A stretch of DNA of 64,000 nucleotides from Hyposmocoma kahamanoa (GCF_003589595.1 NW_020654748.1:2999320-3063319); one strand, 5' to 3'; shown: positions 31,060 to 41,365, counted from the first letter of the stretch. Program-made: numbers and translations. Notes: generated from the sequence alone by a model not told the origin.

Positions 31060-31524
31060 AATACTATAGTACACTATTTTGTTATTTTCTACGATTGTTT
31101 TTTTTTTACGAAATACACAACCCTGTACACTATCAAAGCGCCCTATCAATCATGTGAGTCAGAAAGAGAGGAATCCCGGCGCCATCAACATCTCCGATAA
31201 AAGCTTATTTCCATACTAAGAATAGGTTTTCCCCAATGACCCATCGGTTTATATTGAGTCATGTTTGACATTTGGAAAACGTAGTATTCGGATGAATTAT
31301 ATTTAGTTATTTAAACTTAGTTGCACACAAAACAGTGTAAATGACGGACTTAATGCCATTAGGCATTCTCTACCAGTCAACCGACCGCTGACCACCAACC
31401 GAGAGCTGGGTTCAAAATAATTAACAGGGGTGCATAACATGATAATTAAAACACATAGGAACAAGTTTATAAATAATTTTGATATATAGTTTAAACACAA
31501 TATAAATATAACACATAATACACA
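31060..31524. other. Unassigned sequence
   Basis: No element recognised. Confidence 0.5.
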
Positions 31525-31690
31525 CATACGCACGAACGCACGCACGCACCCTCCAACACACGCATGCACGCTCGCACGAACGCACGCATGCACGCTCGCA
31601 CACACGCACGCATGCACGCTCGCACGCTCGCACGCATGCACGCATGCATGCACGCTCACACGCACAATCGCGCGCTCGCACGCACGCACA
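31525..31690. repeat. CGCACG/CATGCACGCT minisatellite
   Basis: Imperfect tandem GCACGCATGCACGCTC units and GCAC tetramers over about 165 bp; largely alternating purine and pyrimidine. Cys-rich antisense frames here (31303-31702) are artefacts of the repeat. Confidence 0.85.
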
Positions 31691-31857
31691 CATACACAAC
31701 AAGGTCAGACCAATGGGATGAAGATTGAGACTCCAACATGAAATCGCGGACTAACTGCTTGAAAGCTAGCGTTCAGCGCTTTTTGAATAAGGGGTGTTAA
31801 AGCGCTCCAGTGTCGTATTGCCTAAAGAGTAAATGAGTTAGAAAGAAAACCAGTACG

Positions 31858-31930
31858 ACGAGAAATAAATGTAGACCATACAAATATTTCTCCCGACCCA
31901 TGAATGGAACCTGGGACCTCATGGCATGGT
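31858..31930 (-). mobile_element. S1 SINE fragment
   Basis: AGAAATAAATGTAGACCATA, AATATTTCTCCCGACCC, TGGAACCTGGGACCTC. Truncated on both sides. Confidence 0.65.
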
Positions 31931-32224
31931 ATTGTACTTGCGGCTATGGGTTAATTTGTACTTGCGCCTGTTACTATTAACTTGTAAAAGCTAATGGTAG
32001 TTAAGTAAACAAATGACAGTTAAACGGAAACCGGAAATTTGTCAAATTCCGCATGTAATATAAAATGATAATCGATTACCAAAATGCCATCGACACTTAA
32101 TTGATACGTGAAAGCATTTCGTTGATGACAACTTACGGTCGCCATTGCAATTAAGTTTGTTTATGCGCGATATTTAAGGTGATGAATATTTGCTATAGAA
32201 CGAAAAATTTATAATGAAAACTAA

Positions 32225-32330
32225 CATAGGAAATGAAACTATTTTTTCGGATTTAAATCGCTTAGACTGAGAGTCAACCGCGTACATGAGACCAGTAAAG
32301 GGCCCGAAACGTTGGCTTTAATTACATTGG
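32225..32330. mobile_element. Degraded PLE inverted terminal repeats
   Basis: TAGGAAATGAAACTATTTTT (minus-type arm), GAGTCAACCG, then AAAGGGCCCGAAACGTTGG (plus-type arm). Both arms are truncated and substituted. Confidence 0.6.
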
Positions 32331-32450
32331 AATGTTGGAATTACATCTATTTGCCAAGTGTCATTGAAATGGGTTACCGGAAAGTGCACTAAACCCGATT
32401 TATCCCCTAATTTTAAAATCTTGGATGTGGAATATTTCTTCAAAATTAAA
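32331..32450 (-). mobile_element. Family C fragment
   Basis: GGAATTACATCTATTTGCCA, GGTTACCGGAAAGTGC and GTGGAATATTTCTTC match the right half of the long family C copies. Confidence 0.6.
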
Positions 32451-32989
32451 TGGGCTCTACTGCTACGTAATCATAAATCATACTTGAAATAATTATTATT
32501 GTTTCAACAATAATAAACTGTTTCGAACCCATAATTACCCACTATTTCTAATATTCAAATGCGTCCAAAAAACAATGCCTCTTCAAAAACCAAGAGTTTT
32601 GCCATAAAACTTTCTCAAACAATTTTAGAACCAACCAACGTCTCCACGAGCAGCATCGCCTTAACCTAACGTAATCTCATGCCTCCAAATAATGTTATTA
32701 CGGTAACAGCGTACCGTACCTATTATTTACCATACTATAATACGTATTATAATTTGTATTATTTACAATAACGTCATATTATGTCAGGTTTATTGGCGAA
32801 AAGAGAAACGCCATTTTGCTGATTGATCCACGCCCATGTGTTATTTGTTGAAGAAAGTTTTTATACGCTCAATTTTGGCAATCCTGTTTCTGAAATGTAT
32901 TTAGGAAAGTCGCGCACAGGTGTAGTGTCATCATATAATTAGCCTACTTTCGAACAGGGGCCTTTCCAAAAAGGGTGGCAGGCGATCGG

Positions 32990-33240
32990 CGACCTCACGT
33001 AGACCGCACTATGTCCTATTCGTATCAGGGGGTCTACTCTCGATCTCCGTCCGACATCCGTCCGAAACAATTACTGTCAAATAAGTAATATTCGACAAAA
33101 TTAAAAGACAAGTATCAAGAATGAATCTTCATGCGCAACTCACGTCTTTTCATTTGGTCAAGTATTGCTTATTTGGCAGTAATTGTTTCGGACGGATGTC
33201 GGACGGAAATCGAGAGTAGACCCCCTGTTCCGAATCCTAT
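32990..33240. mobile_element. Palindromic element family P
   Basis: Arms of about 80 bp run inward from GGGGGTCTACTCTCGAT (33028) and back to TCGAGAGTAGACCCCC (ending 33225), including TCCGTCCGACATCCGTCCG and its inverse. Outside the palindrome TATTCGTATCA at the left resembles the outer end of the 54010 copy. No coding capacity. Confidence 0.7.
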
Positions 33241-33305
33241 CCTAATCCGAAAGCTGTCCTTTTCTTTCATGTATGTTTTATACCCTATATACAAGTATAA
33301 CACCC

Positions 33306-33480
33306 AAGAAGTGCTGGCTTGACGTCGCCAAGGGTGATATGCGTGCCAATGGTCTCACCACTAAGGATGCCGAAGACCGTGCAAAGTGGAGGAGAAAAAG
33401 TAGAAAACGGACCCCGGGCTCCGCAGCAACACTGCTGAGGACGCAACCGGGACAACGCTCAGATGAGAGAGAGAGAGAGA
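33306..33480 (+). mobile_element. 5'-truncated LINE with 16-bp TSD and GA tail
   Basis: Perfect TSD TACAAGTATAACACCC at 33290-33305 and 33481-33496. The insert encodes KKCWLDVAKGDMRANGLT, then KDAEDRAKWRRKSRK, the conserved end of an RTE-type reverse transcriptase, and finishes with a GAGAGA tail. Only the last 175 bp were copied, as in typical truncated target-primed insertions. Confidence 0.85.
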
Positions 33481-33517
33481 TACAAGTATAACACCCGAGC
33501 AAGAATAAGATAATCAA

Positions 33518-33780
33518 AGTCAAAATGAAATAATCTTTATTTCATACTTAAGAAAATTACACTTGAAATCGTCATATTGATTAAACTCTACTGCACATTC
33601 GTAAGGCAGGTTTCCCATGAGAGGAACTCTAGGGATTGCTTGTTGTAAATAACCATTTCTACACATTTATCATTTACAATATTTATTTCAAACATACATA
33701 CATCGAGACCACCTGCAGGAGCTTAATACGGGTCACTACCGCGGTTTTTTGTCATCCAAGTACGCAGAAGCTGTGCAATA
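33518..33780 (-). mobile_element. LINE 3' region (minus)
   Basis: On the minus strand it ends GAAATAAAGATTATTTC then TTTTGACTTTGATT, a polyadenylation-like signal followed by a TTTGA-type tail. No frame kept. Confidence 0.35.
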
Positions 33781-33894
33781 ACCTTTAGCATAAAGTTTTT
33801 GTTTCACTATAGTTAAATCTCCTGAATGGCAAATTTTGATGAAAATTATTCGAAGAATTATAAGAATTCAAAATGTATACTATAGCATTTAGGT

Positions 33895-34050
33895 TTATTT
33901 GAAAAGAACAACCCCTAGAGTTTCCTGCTAGTTCTTCTCAGGGAGGTCAGCAATACGACGTTACCAAATGGAAAAATTTTACCTATATAATAAATGATTA
34001 TGTAAATGAATAAATGAAATAGAATAAATGATGACTTTGACTTTGAATAT
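33895..34050 (+). mobile_element. LINE 3' region (plus)
   Basis: CCCCTAGAGTTTCCTGCTAG, TTCTTCTCAGG, then several AATAAATGA and TGACTTTGACTTTGAA. I recognise the GAGTTTCxTGCTxGTTCTTCTC block from a common lepidopteran LINE 3' UTR. Confidence 0.45.
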
Positions 34051-35265
34051 CAAGAGGAGTTTTATTATAGAAGCGTATACTTTGCTCTTTAAACGAATTA
34101 AACCTTTTCATAACTGAAAATCACATGGAGCGTAGAGTTTTCATGATTAATAGTTCGGGCACTGGTCGAGAGAGGGTGGCTCAAGAAATATGAATCACAT
34201 AAGATTTGTGAATGTACACTCATCTAAGATATATTTAGCTAAAGTTATCTGACGTTTTATTCAATGATTCTTATGAATATCCCTCTCTTTTGTTTAAGAC
34301 TAACAACGTAAAAAATCTAGTATACCCGAGAAGGAAGGATATTGGCTTGGCTATCTTTTTTTTATGACACCAAACGAAGGGACGACTAAGTGGTGATAAG
34401 CGACATGCCTACCCATGGCAATTGCCAGTGCCACACAGCATTTCACCAGCACTCTAGTGGTCTTTAGAATCGACGGCTTAAGACAGGAAGTGAGCTCTAC
34501 CTGTAAAATAGGGAGGGTACAGTACGTGCACCCGGGGCGGCTAACCCAAGGCACTAGCCTCTTGAAAACCAGATGAAATCAGTGACAACGGTCTGTGACC
34601 CTGTACACTGGCTGATCTGGGGTCAGAACCTGAACTTATAAGGTTCCTGTGCGCGCACGGGTTATAGTGCCCTTCCTGCATAATAAAGAGGTTGACTGGG
34701 TTGACTGGGTGTTGATCACCCTGATCATAATGAAAACTTATTTAGAAAAGGTATGGGAGCTGTTGACATTAAGAAAGATATGGAATGAGAGCGAACTGTT
34801 TAAATTTAATAATATTATTTCGTATACTAAATACAAAATCCCATAAAACAGAAAGGCAACGGAAGTAGTTAAAAGTCGTTCAAATCATTGGTTGATCTAA
34901 CCATTGACACTAACCGACAATCAAACAGAACAATAAAAATAACAATAAAGTTTTATTACACACTACACTAAATGTTACGTACATGTTACCACAAAAAAAC
35001 TAGTACCTACGTAATAATACTTTTACTCGTACAATGTTATAATAATTAACTTTAATACAAGTATGAATGTTTTAATTGCATTTAAAAGATAAGAGCAAAC
35101 ATGGCTGAACTGTTTTACATAATGCTGTCAGAGTTCTAGTTCAACTGTTGTTAGTTCAACGTTAAGTTAGTTTCAATACATATAGATAACTCTATTGTAA
35201 AGAAAGCAAGCAAACGACATAAAAAATATTGACAAGAATATCTTAATTGTGTAGGTATATTTAAG
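34051..35265. other. Mostly unassigned, with a weak S2 relic
   Basis: 34355-34460 holds a decayed minus-strand S2 (TTTTATGACACC, GCCAGTGCCACACAGC, ATTTCACCAGCAC). Nothing else recognised. Confidence 0.4.
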
Positions 35266-35269
35266 TTTT

Positions 35270-35360
35270 TCGAGCAAATGTAAAGAGCCCGAAACGTTGG
35301 TTTGTTTGAAAAAAACAAATACACGCGGTTTAAATCCGAAAAAATTGTTTATTTCCTATA
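35270..35360 (+). mobile_element. Single PLE terminal-repeat arm
   Basis: TGTAAAGAGCCCGAAACGTT, GGTTTGTTTGAAAAAAACAAA and TTTAAATCCGAAAAAA. Only one arm present; no inverted partner. Confidence 0.65.
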
Positions 35361-35441
35361 AAAATTGATATTATATATATGTTTCGCGTACTTAATAGTT
35401 ATCTCGTTTATTAATATTTTTAATTTTTATTATATTTTAAG

Positions 35442-36134
35442 TAGAGATGCCACGAATATTCAGCCTATGCGGCAACTTTTTTAATATTCCGTAATCACCC
35501 CAATACTGCCACTATTCGGCCGAATACTGAATATCAAATAATGAATAAATCACATATTATTGAAAATGTATCATGTATTTTAATCAAGAATTATTGCATT
35601 ATACTTAAAAACAATCAGTGATAGGCTGTGATGAATGACAACAATGTTTTCAGCATTAGTTGGTAACAAATGATTGCACTTTTCCTCATAAACAATTCCT
35701 GCTTTTGAAAATAGCCTCTCATTGTAAACACACGTCAGGAGACGATAGATAAATCTTAGCAAATTTGACAGACTTGGATACTGCCTTGCGTTTGCTGACC
35801 ACCACTTGTAAGGATCTGCCGTCTGATCTAGGCGAACAGTTTTCAAATAAAAATCAATTTCATATGCAATAGAATTTTTCTCCACATCCTCATAATTTTG
35901 CATATTATCTATAGCGACTTCTTTAAAACAGGTCCAGAAACTGTCATGTATTGATTATATTGTTTTATCACTTTTCAACAAAATATCCCACCCCCGTTAC
36001 CTCCGCACGCCCCGTAATGAGACAGGTCCTAACAGCCGAACATTCGGCAGCTGAACAATCGGCGATTCGGCTGAGAGCGTGACCGGATATTAGGTATTTG
36101 GTATTCGGCCAAGTCACTATTCGTGGCCTCTCTA
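35442..36134 (-). mobile_element. hAT element, internally deleted, 693 bp
   Basis: Inverted ends TAGAGATGCCACGAATA and, from the right, TAGAGAGGCCACGAATA. TSD ATTTTAAG / ATATTAAG (7 of 8) at 35434-35441 and 36135-36142. Subterminal regions repeat ATTCGGC in both orientations, as hAT transposase-binding regions often do. The minus strand carries the end of the transposase gene. Confidence 0.82.
35580..35903 (-). pseudogene. hAT transposase C-terminal dimerisation domain
   Basis: 107 residues: DPYKWWSANARQYPSL, then SNLLRFIYRLLTCVYNE, RLFSKAGIVYEEK and LLPTNAENIVVIHHSL. This matches the hAT C-terminal pattern (WW....YP.L..LA...L......ERLFS.AG......R..L.....E....L...L). It is the module by which hAT transposases multimerise. 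The catalytic DDE portion is missing; the frame may be only the last third of the gene. Usual hAT transposases are about 600 residues. Confidence 0.85.
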
Positions 36135-36216
36135 ATATTAAGTGTCGCTTTTGCTTAAATCTGTGCATGGTTGTCAATTCTTAACCACTACGGATTATGA
36201 GAGAATATTATTTTTT

Positions 36217-36480
36217 CATAATGTCAATTAACGGGATGAACAAGTCGTGCACTTCGTGGTAGGCGAAGTGCCTACTCATAACCGTTACAGTGTCACTCAG
36301 AGCTGTATATCGCAAACTTCTGTGGGACACTGGCATTGCACCCGTCACCCTGAGACATAAAGTTAGCACTTTCCATGTGCTTGCAGTTTTCGGAACGCAG
36401 TAATGCTCACATTACTGCGTGGCGGCAGAAATAGGTGTGGTGGCAGTACTTCTATGGTCGAATTCTTTATACTACTTCTT
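36217..36480 (-). mobile_element. S2 repeat
   Basis: ATAATGTCAATTAACGGGATG to GGCGGCAGAAATAGGTGTGG and GAATTCTTTATACTACTT. Diverged but near full length; the AAATTACAGG segment is deleted. Confidence 0.7.
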
Positions 36481-36639
36481 CATGTCATGTATTGTTGAGT
36501 CATAGAATGACACGTTTATTTTTTTATTTACTTTTCTTTATTTCATGCCATATTACCATACACAGTTTTATGCCATTTTTAACCGACTTAAAAAAGCGAG
36601 GTTCTCTATTTTAGACTGTGTTTGTTTTATTGTTTTTTT

Positions 36640-36945
36640 TGATAACATCAAGTGACGGGACGAACTAGTTGTGCGCCTGATGGTAAGCTACACGCCTGTC
36701 CATAACAGTTACAGTGCCACTCAGAGATTTAAATTGCAAGCATCTGAGGGGCACTACCACTGCGCCCGTCACCCTGAGACATAAGTTGACAAGTCCCGTG
36801 TACCAGACCAGTAATTTTACCAGCACCCTTACCCTTCAAAATCGGAACACAGTAATGCTGACATTACTGCTTGGCGGTAGAAATAGGTAAGGTCGCAGTA
36901 CTACCCTGGATGAACTCTTTCACAAGGAGCTCCACCGTAACTGTT
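36640..36945 (-). mobile_element. S2 repeat, full length
   Basis: From TGATAACATCAAGTGACGGG to TTTCACAAGGAGCTCCACCG. ACTGTGTTTGTTTT on the left and ACTGTTTTTGTATG on the right may be an eroded TSD. Confidence 0.8.
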
Positions 36946-37044
36946 TTTGTATGTATATGTTACGCTATAATGATAATTTGTAAACCGATTTTGGTGATTC
37001 TTTTTTGTTGGTAGTAGGGTACTTCAGGGTACTTTTTCTTGGGG

Positions 37045-37227
37045 ATCCCCGCACTGGGGAAACCCTGTATCACGAGTGCCATGTACACACACAAAGACAA
37101 CCACAAATTACACCCAAACTCACGAGAGGAATAAATGTAGGCCATACAAATATTTCTCTCAGCCCGGGAATCGAACCCAGGACCTCTTCGTGGCAGTCCA
37201 GCTTGTTAACCGTTCGGCCACGGCAGA
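37045..37227 (-). mobile_element. S1 SINE
   Basis: CCCCGCACTGGGGAAACCCTG to CCGTTCGGCCACGGCAG, with the head at the right end. Inserted in family C. Confidence 0.8.
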
Positions 37228-37389
37228 TTATTGGTATAACTTAAATTTGAAGAAACTATTCTCCACCTCTAAGGGCAGCAAACTAGGGGATGACTCCTGT
37301 TTCGCGCAATTTCCGGTAACCGATTTCAACAAAACTTGGCAAATAGATGTAATTCCACGAAACTTTGAGGTCGGATTATACGAAGATAT

Positions 37390-37710
37390 TTCCCTTTAAA
37401 TACTACAGAAAACCTGCTAAAGTTTGGTTTTCAACTGAAGCCCTACAATTACTAAACTCAAATTTAATATTAAAAATTACAATAATATGTCAACAAATAT
37501 AACGTTTTTTTTGTTAACCTATTACGTCCCACTCCTGAGCAAAGGTCTCCTCCAAAATCACTGCCCCCTGTCTTTAACGATTTCCTACCATCCCTTCTCA
37601 AACCCATCGAGATCGTCCCGCCAACGCCTTCTCGGCTGTCCCCGCCGTCGCCTTCCATCCTCGGGCACCCAAGGAGTGACGACGTTTGCCCACTTGTCGG
37701 GTAGATCGGT
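37390..37710 (-). pseudogene. RTE-like LINE C-terminal region, copy A
   Basis: The minus strand gives WVPEDGRRRRGQPRRRW, RDDLDGFEKGW and, after a stop, RRPLLRSGT, followed by the 3' UTR. This is the RGRPRRRWxDDL..F.K.W tail of RTE-type LINEs. It pairs with a second copy at 38815 in the same orientation, including the 3' UTR (CTGCTAAAGTTTGGTTTTC). Confidence 0.65.
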
Positions 37711-38500
37711 TTTTTTTTATAAACAAGTTATAATTAATTTTAGTTTCATGTTAATGCTATTTTTATGCACTTATTTCATTCATATTTGACGACCTGAATC
37801 GACAAGTGACTTGTACACTTATTTTCATGGTGTCATTGGTAATTGAGAGGGATCAATGTGAAAAAGTAAAGTTTTCTACATCTCGGGTCAGGGTGTTTGT
37901 GGTACCGTCGTTGTTACCGATTTCCATAACACAAATACTTTAGTTACTAACTTTGAGGTCGAAGCTTAAATGTGATGTTTAATATTTATTTATTTATAAA
38001 TACGAACTTTGATGATAGTGTAATCAATGTAATGTGTAACCGTAATGTAAATGAAAGTTTGAACAATTGTCTAATGCAATTTTATTATGAAACCGTACAT
38101 TGTATGACAATTTATCAGAGGAAGCTATCTTGTTAGGAGATATAACACGAATAGGTACATAACGCCTGAAGGTGTAACCTAGATATGTGACCCAGATTTA
38201 TCCAGGGCTTAGTTGACTGTTCTTTGGCTTTTGTTTTTGTTAAGACGAGTTACTTAATTAGTTAGGCGAGTTAGTTAATTCAAATGGTTTAGGTATTTAC
38301 TATTAAATAATGATTTTACAAAAAATACACGATACACCTAAACATATTGTCTAAAGAAAGTGCTAATTCGTTTCACTATAGTATGTCATCATACAAACTC
38401 AGATCACACAAAATCCCTAAAACAGGCTAAAATAAAAATCTAAAACTAATTATTTACGAATGAAATATATATGAGCTCAATCAGCTCATACCACCCCCCT
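37711..38500. other. Unassigned sequence
   Basis: No gene or repeat recognised. Confidence 0.5.
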
Positions 38501-38565
38501 TTTACCATCGGACATCCAGACTTACGGCGGCATGTCATCCTTACTTGGTCGATATTCTCTTCAGG

Positions 38566-38715
38566 CGTACTAAGCGCTTTTCATCATCTTTTGTTATTCG
38601 CACAGCCCAGGAATGGAACTCCCTGCCTGTGACTGTGTTTCCGAACTCATACAACCCGGGTATCTTTAAAATGCGACTGAATAGGCATCTTCTGGGCGAG
38701 CTCGTTCCGTCGTAG
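38566..38715 (+). pseudogene. LINE reverse transcriptase C-terminal tail
   Basis: Open frame RTKRFSSSFVIRTAQEWN, SLPVTVFPNSYNPGIFKMRL and NRHLLGELVPS, then a stop and an AATAAATAAA end near 38763. The TAxEWNSLPxxVFPxxYNxGxFKxRLNxHLLG pattern is a common lepidopteran LINE terminus; a relative lies inverted at 49122. Confidence 0.7.
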
Positions 38716-38814
38716 ATCCTATCTTTGCTCCAGAGCTAGGTAGTGGTCAAGAGCAAGTCCATTAAATAAATAAAAAATTTAACTTTGCACTTAATTTTTA
38801 TTTAAGGCTTTCCT

Positions 38815-39190
38815 CTTTAAGTATTACAGAGAACCTGCTAAAATTTGGTTTTCTTCTGAAGTCCTATAGTTATTAAATTCACATTTTATATTAATAATTA
38901 TAATAATATGTCAACAAATATAAAGTTTTTTTTTGTTAACCTATTACGTCCCTTTGTTGGGCAAAGGTCTCCCCCGAAATCCTTCACTGTCCCATGTCAT
39001 TGGCGAATTCCGCCATTCCTTGCCAAACCCATCGAAATCGTCCTTCCAACACCTTCTCGTTCGTCCCCGACGTCGCCTTCCATTCTCGGGCACCCAAAGA
39101 GTGCCGAAGTTCGTTCACTTGTCGGGTTGCATCCGTCTAACGTGGCCGATCAATCTCATTTGAGCCTAACAGTTTTGCTCAATACGTTTA
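38815..39190 (-). pseudogene. RTE-like LINE C-terminal region, copy B
   Basis: The minus strand reads RLIGHVRRMQPDK, WVPENGRRRRGRTRRCW, KDDFDGFGKEWRN and RGRPLPNKGT, then a stop and 3' UTR to about 38815. About 80% similar by eye to copy A over 315 bp, so the two are separate insertions or an old duplication. Confidence 0.7.
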
Positions 39191-39773
39191 AAGTCCAGGA
39201 TGCTGCATTCCATTGCCCTCTTGAGTTTAATTATATGATATATAGAAAGTAATTTAATCAAATACACATCAGAACAAAATCTCTATCAGAACTACTTTGG
39301 AATAAGAAAAAGTGGTCCACGGTCGTTTCCTATCGCATTTATTAATTCCGATTGGTCGCAGTTTCACCGCCATAATGGCAACTAATTTATAGTATTAATA
39401 ATAATAAACAGGGAGGTTACCTCAACAATGAGTTCACATTGCTTGTGACAATAAACATTTTTGTACAAGATAAGTGATTTTTTATGGACATTGTCGATGC
39501 GTCATTATTCTCAATAATTCAATCATTCTTTTTTAACAGTTGCAGTGCCACTCAGAGCTTCGAATCGCGAAAAAGAAGAGCTCCTTGGGAAAGAATTCGT
39601 CCAGCAAGTACTGCCATCTTACCTATTTCTGCCGCCAAGCAGTAATGTGAGCATTACTGCGTTCCGATTTCGAAGAGTAAGGGGTGCTAGTGAAATTACA
39701 GACACATGGGACTTGTCAACTTATGTCTCAGGGTGTCCGGCGCAGTGGCTGTACCGTCGTAAAGATAAGATAA

Positions 39774-39813
39774 GAAAATCTATAGTAGCAATATCTTGCT
39801 ACTATAGATTTTC
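39774..39813. repeat. Perfect 18-bp hairpin, 4-base loop
   Basis: GAAAATCTATAGTAGCAA (39774-39791) is exactly complementary to TTGCTACTATAGATTTTC (39796-39813) around TATC. It sits at the outer end of the PLE extension. Confidence 0.9.
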
Positions 39814-39836
39814 AGGCTTTCGTGGTTATTCACTAA

Positions 39837-40152
39837 ATAATTATCACTAATTTCGGGCTTCTTACCAACGGTATGACTTCTTTTTATTTTCCCGATATTT
39901 CGGAACAGTTGCACGCTCCGTGGTCACGGGTTGACTGGACGGCGGCAGATGACAGCTCTGTCTACCCTCTTGCGCTGTCGACGACTACTACCTTCATTGC
40001 GATTTGTTGTGGCGTTACCATTGTCATTCACTTTTTTCCCACAAACCACATGTCAACCCGTGACCATGGAGCGTGCAACCGTTCCGAAATATCGGGAAAA
40101 TAAAAAGAACTCATACCATGGTAAGAAACTTGAAATTAGTGATAATCATTTA
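39837..40152. mobile_element. Second PLE lineage: inverted terminal repeats
   Basis: The left arm (39837-39942) and right arm (40046-40152) are inverted copies of about 105 bp, each containing CCCGATATTTCGGAAC and GTCAACCCGTGACCA or their complements. The centre (about 39943-40045) has no ORF. An outer extension TTTTCAGGCTTTCGTGG at 39810-39826 resembles the extension of the 17477 lineage, and the shared GTCAACC-GTGACCATGG core supports common ancestry. Confidence 0.75.
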
Positions 40153-40382
40153 GATATTGCTACTGTTATGGTCAGGTGTGTCGCTTACCATGAGACGCAC
40201 GACTTGTTTGTCCATCACTTAGTTATTACAAAAAAAAGTAAAAAATATATTTCTGATTAATTAGGCGATTTTGGAATAGGCCACTTATTCTAGAAAGCCA
40301 TCGCATGTATGTAAAGAATATTGTAATGATCAAATGATGTCATGAATTCGTGCGCCTGGTGATTAGCGAGCCACCACTACCA

Positions 40383-40670
40383 TTATCCCATATATACGTC
40401 CCACTGCTGGGCAGGGTCTCCTTTCAGACGAAGGTCTGGGACATAGTACGTCACGCTGGCCCAATGCGGGTTGGGAACTTTACACGTTTTCCGAAGAACC
40501 TTCTTCAACGTGCAGGTTTCATCACGATGCTGTCCTTCACCGAAAAGGTCATGATAAATTTCATATTTAATTTCGCACATAAATTCCGAGAAACTCAGAG
40601 GTGCGCCCGGATTCGAACCCACGATCCTCTGCTTGAGAGGCAGTAGGTCAAACCGTTAGGCTACCACTAC
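40383..40670 (-). mobile_element. tRNA-derived SINE, third family
   Basis: On the minus strand the head has TAGCCTAACGGTTTGACC (A box) and GGGTTCGAATCCGGGCGC (B box), followed by AACCCGCATTGGGCCAGCGT and a GCCCAGCAGTGGGACGTATA end. This is a familiar lepidopteran SINE; its tail recurs at 49290. Confidence 0.8.
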
Positions 40671-40824
40671 CATACTCGACATCCTGAGGCATCATCTTCG
40701 TGGCGGCCATTTTATTATCCAATCTTGGATGTATGCCTCTTCCCTCTTCTTCCACTCTTGGCAATCTTGTGCTCGACTAATCCAGTCCCGACCTCCGTGT
40801 CGACGGATGTCGTCCAACCATTTG

Positions 40825-41012
40825 ACTGCCTCCATGGCCGAACGGTTACCATGCCGGGCTGCCAAACAGAGGTCCCAGGTTCGATTCCCGGACCGGTAGA
40901 AATATTTGTAAGGCCTACATTTATTTCTCTCGTGAGTTTGGGTGTAATTTGTGATTGTCTATGTGTGCGTCCATGGCACCCGCGATACAGGGTTTCCCTA
41001 GTGCGGGGCTAT
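40825..41012 (+). mobile_element. S1 SINE
   Basis: CTGCCTCCATGGCCGAACGG through GGTTCGATTCCCGG to GTGCGGGGCTATG, then an A-rich run instead of TTA units. Confidence 0.85.
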
Positions 41013-41039
41013 GAAAAAAAAGAACAAAAAAAAATCAGC

Positions 41040-41200
41040 GCTGCGGTGGTCTGCCGCGCCCTCTGATGTCCGCTCTAGATCTCCACTCAAGTACTCGCCT
41101 TGTCCAGCGCCTCTAGTCCATTCTCGCAATGTGCCCCGCCCACGCCCACCTTTTCTTCGCCACGACAACCATGACATCTTTAACTTTGGTTCTATTTTGG
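41040..41200 (-). pseudogene. RTE-like LINE C-terminal remnant
   Basis: Minus-strand pieces: KKRWAWAGHIARMD, then RRGAGQGEYLSGDLE-like and RADHRSA-like segments corresponding to the WTR..LEW..R and GRP..R regions. Frameshifted. Confidence 0.55.
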
Positions 41201-41204
41201 ATCC

Positions 41205-41365
41205 GAAATAGGACCCTGAGACATAAAGCTGACAAATCCCATGAGCCTGTAGTGTCACCAGTATCATTGCCATTCAAATCCAGAACGCAGTATTGCAATT
41301 TTTTTAAGAACTGCTTGGCGCAAAAATAATTATCGTGGCAGTGCTTCACACGACGCGCTCTTAGA
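41205..41365 (-). mobile_element. S2 repeat, 5' half
   Basis: CCCTGAGACATAAAGCTGAC, TGTAGTGTCACCAGTATC, GAACTGCTTGGCG and TCTTAGAGCTCTACTACTAC. Diverged. Confidence 0.6.

Larger units (their letters stand above)
36572..37378 (+). mobile_element. Family C repeat split by S2 and S1
   Basis: Three pieces in order: 36572-36630 (AACCGACTTAAAAAAGC), 36946-37028 (GTTACGCTATAATGATAA, CCGATTTTGGTGATTC) and 37232-37378 (TTAAATTTGAAGAAAC to AACTTTGAGGTCGG). Both interruptions are SINEs on the minus strand, so family C is the oldest of the three. Confidence 0.75.
39578..40235 (+). mobile_element. S2 repeat split by PLE inverted repeat
   Basis: The 5' part 39578-39765 reaches GCGCAGTGGCTGTACC; the 3' end resumes at about 40158 with GCTACTGTTATGGTCAGG and ends CCATCACTTAG. 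A minus-strand S2 scrap (GCAGTGCCACTCAGAGC, 39540-39572) precedes it. Confidence 0.7.

Noticed and set aside
31303..31702. Cys/Arg/Ala-rich minus-strand ORFs of 93-128 codons
   Set aside because: They are translations of the GCAC minisatellite; the residue pattern follows the repeat unit.
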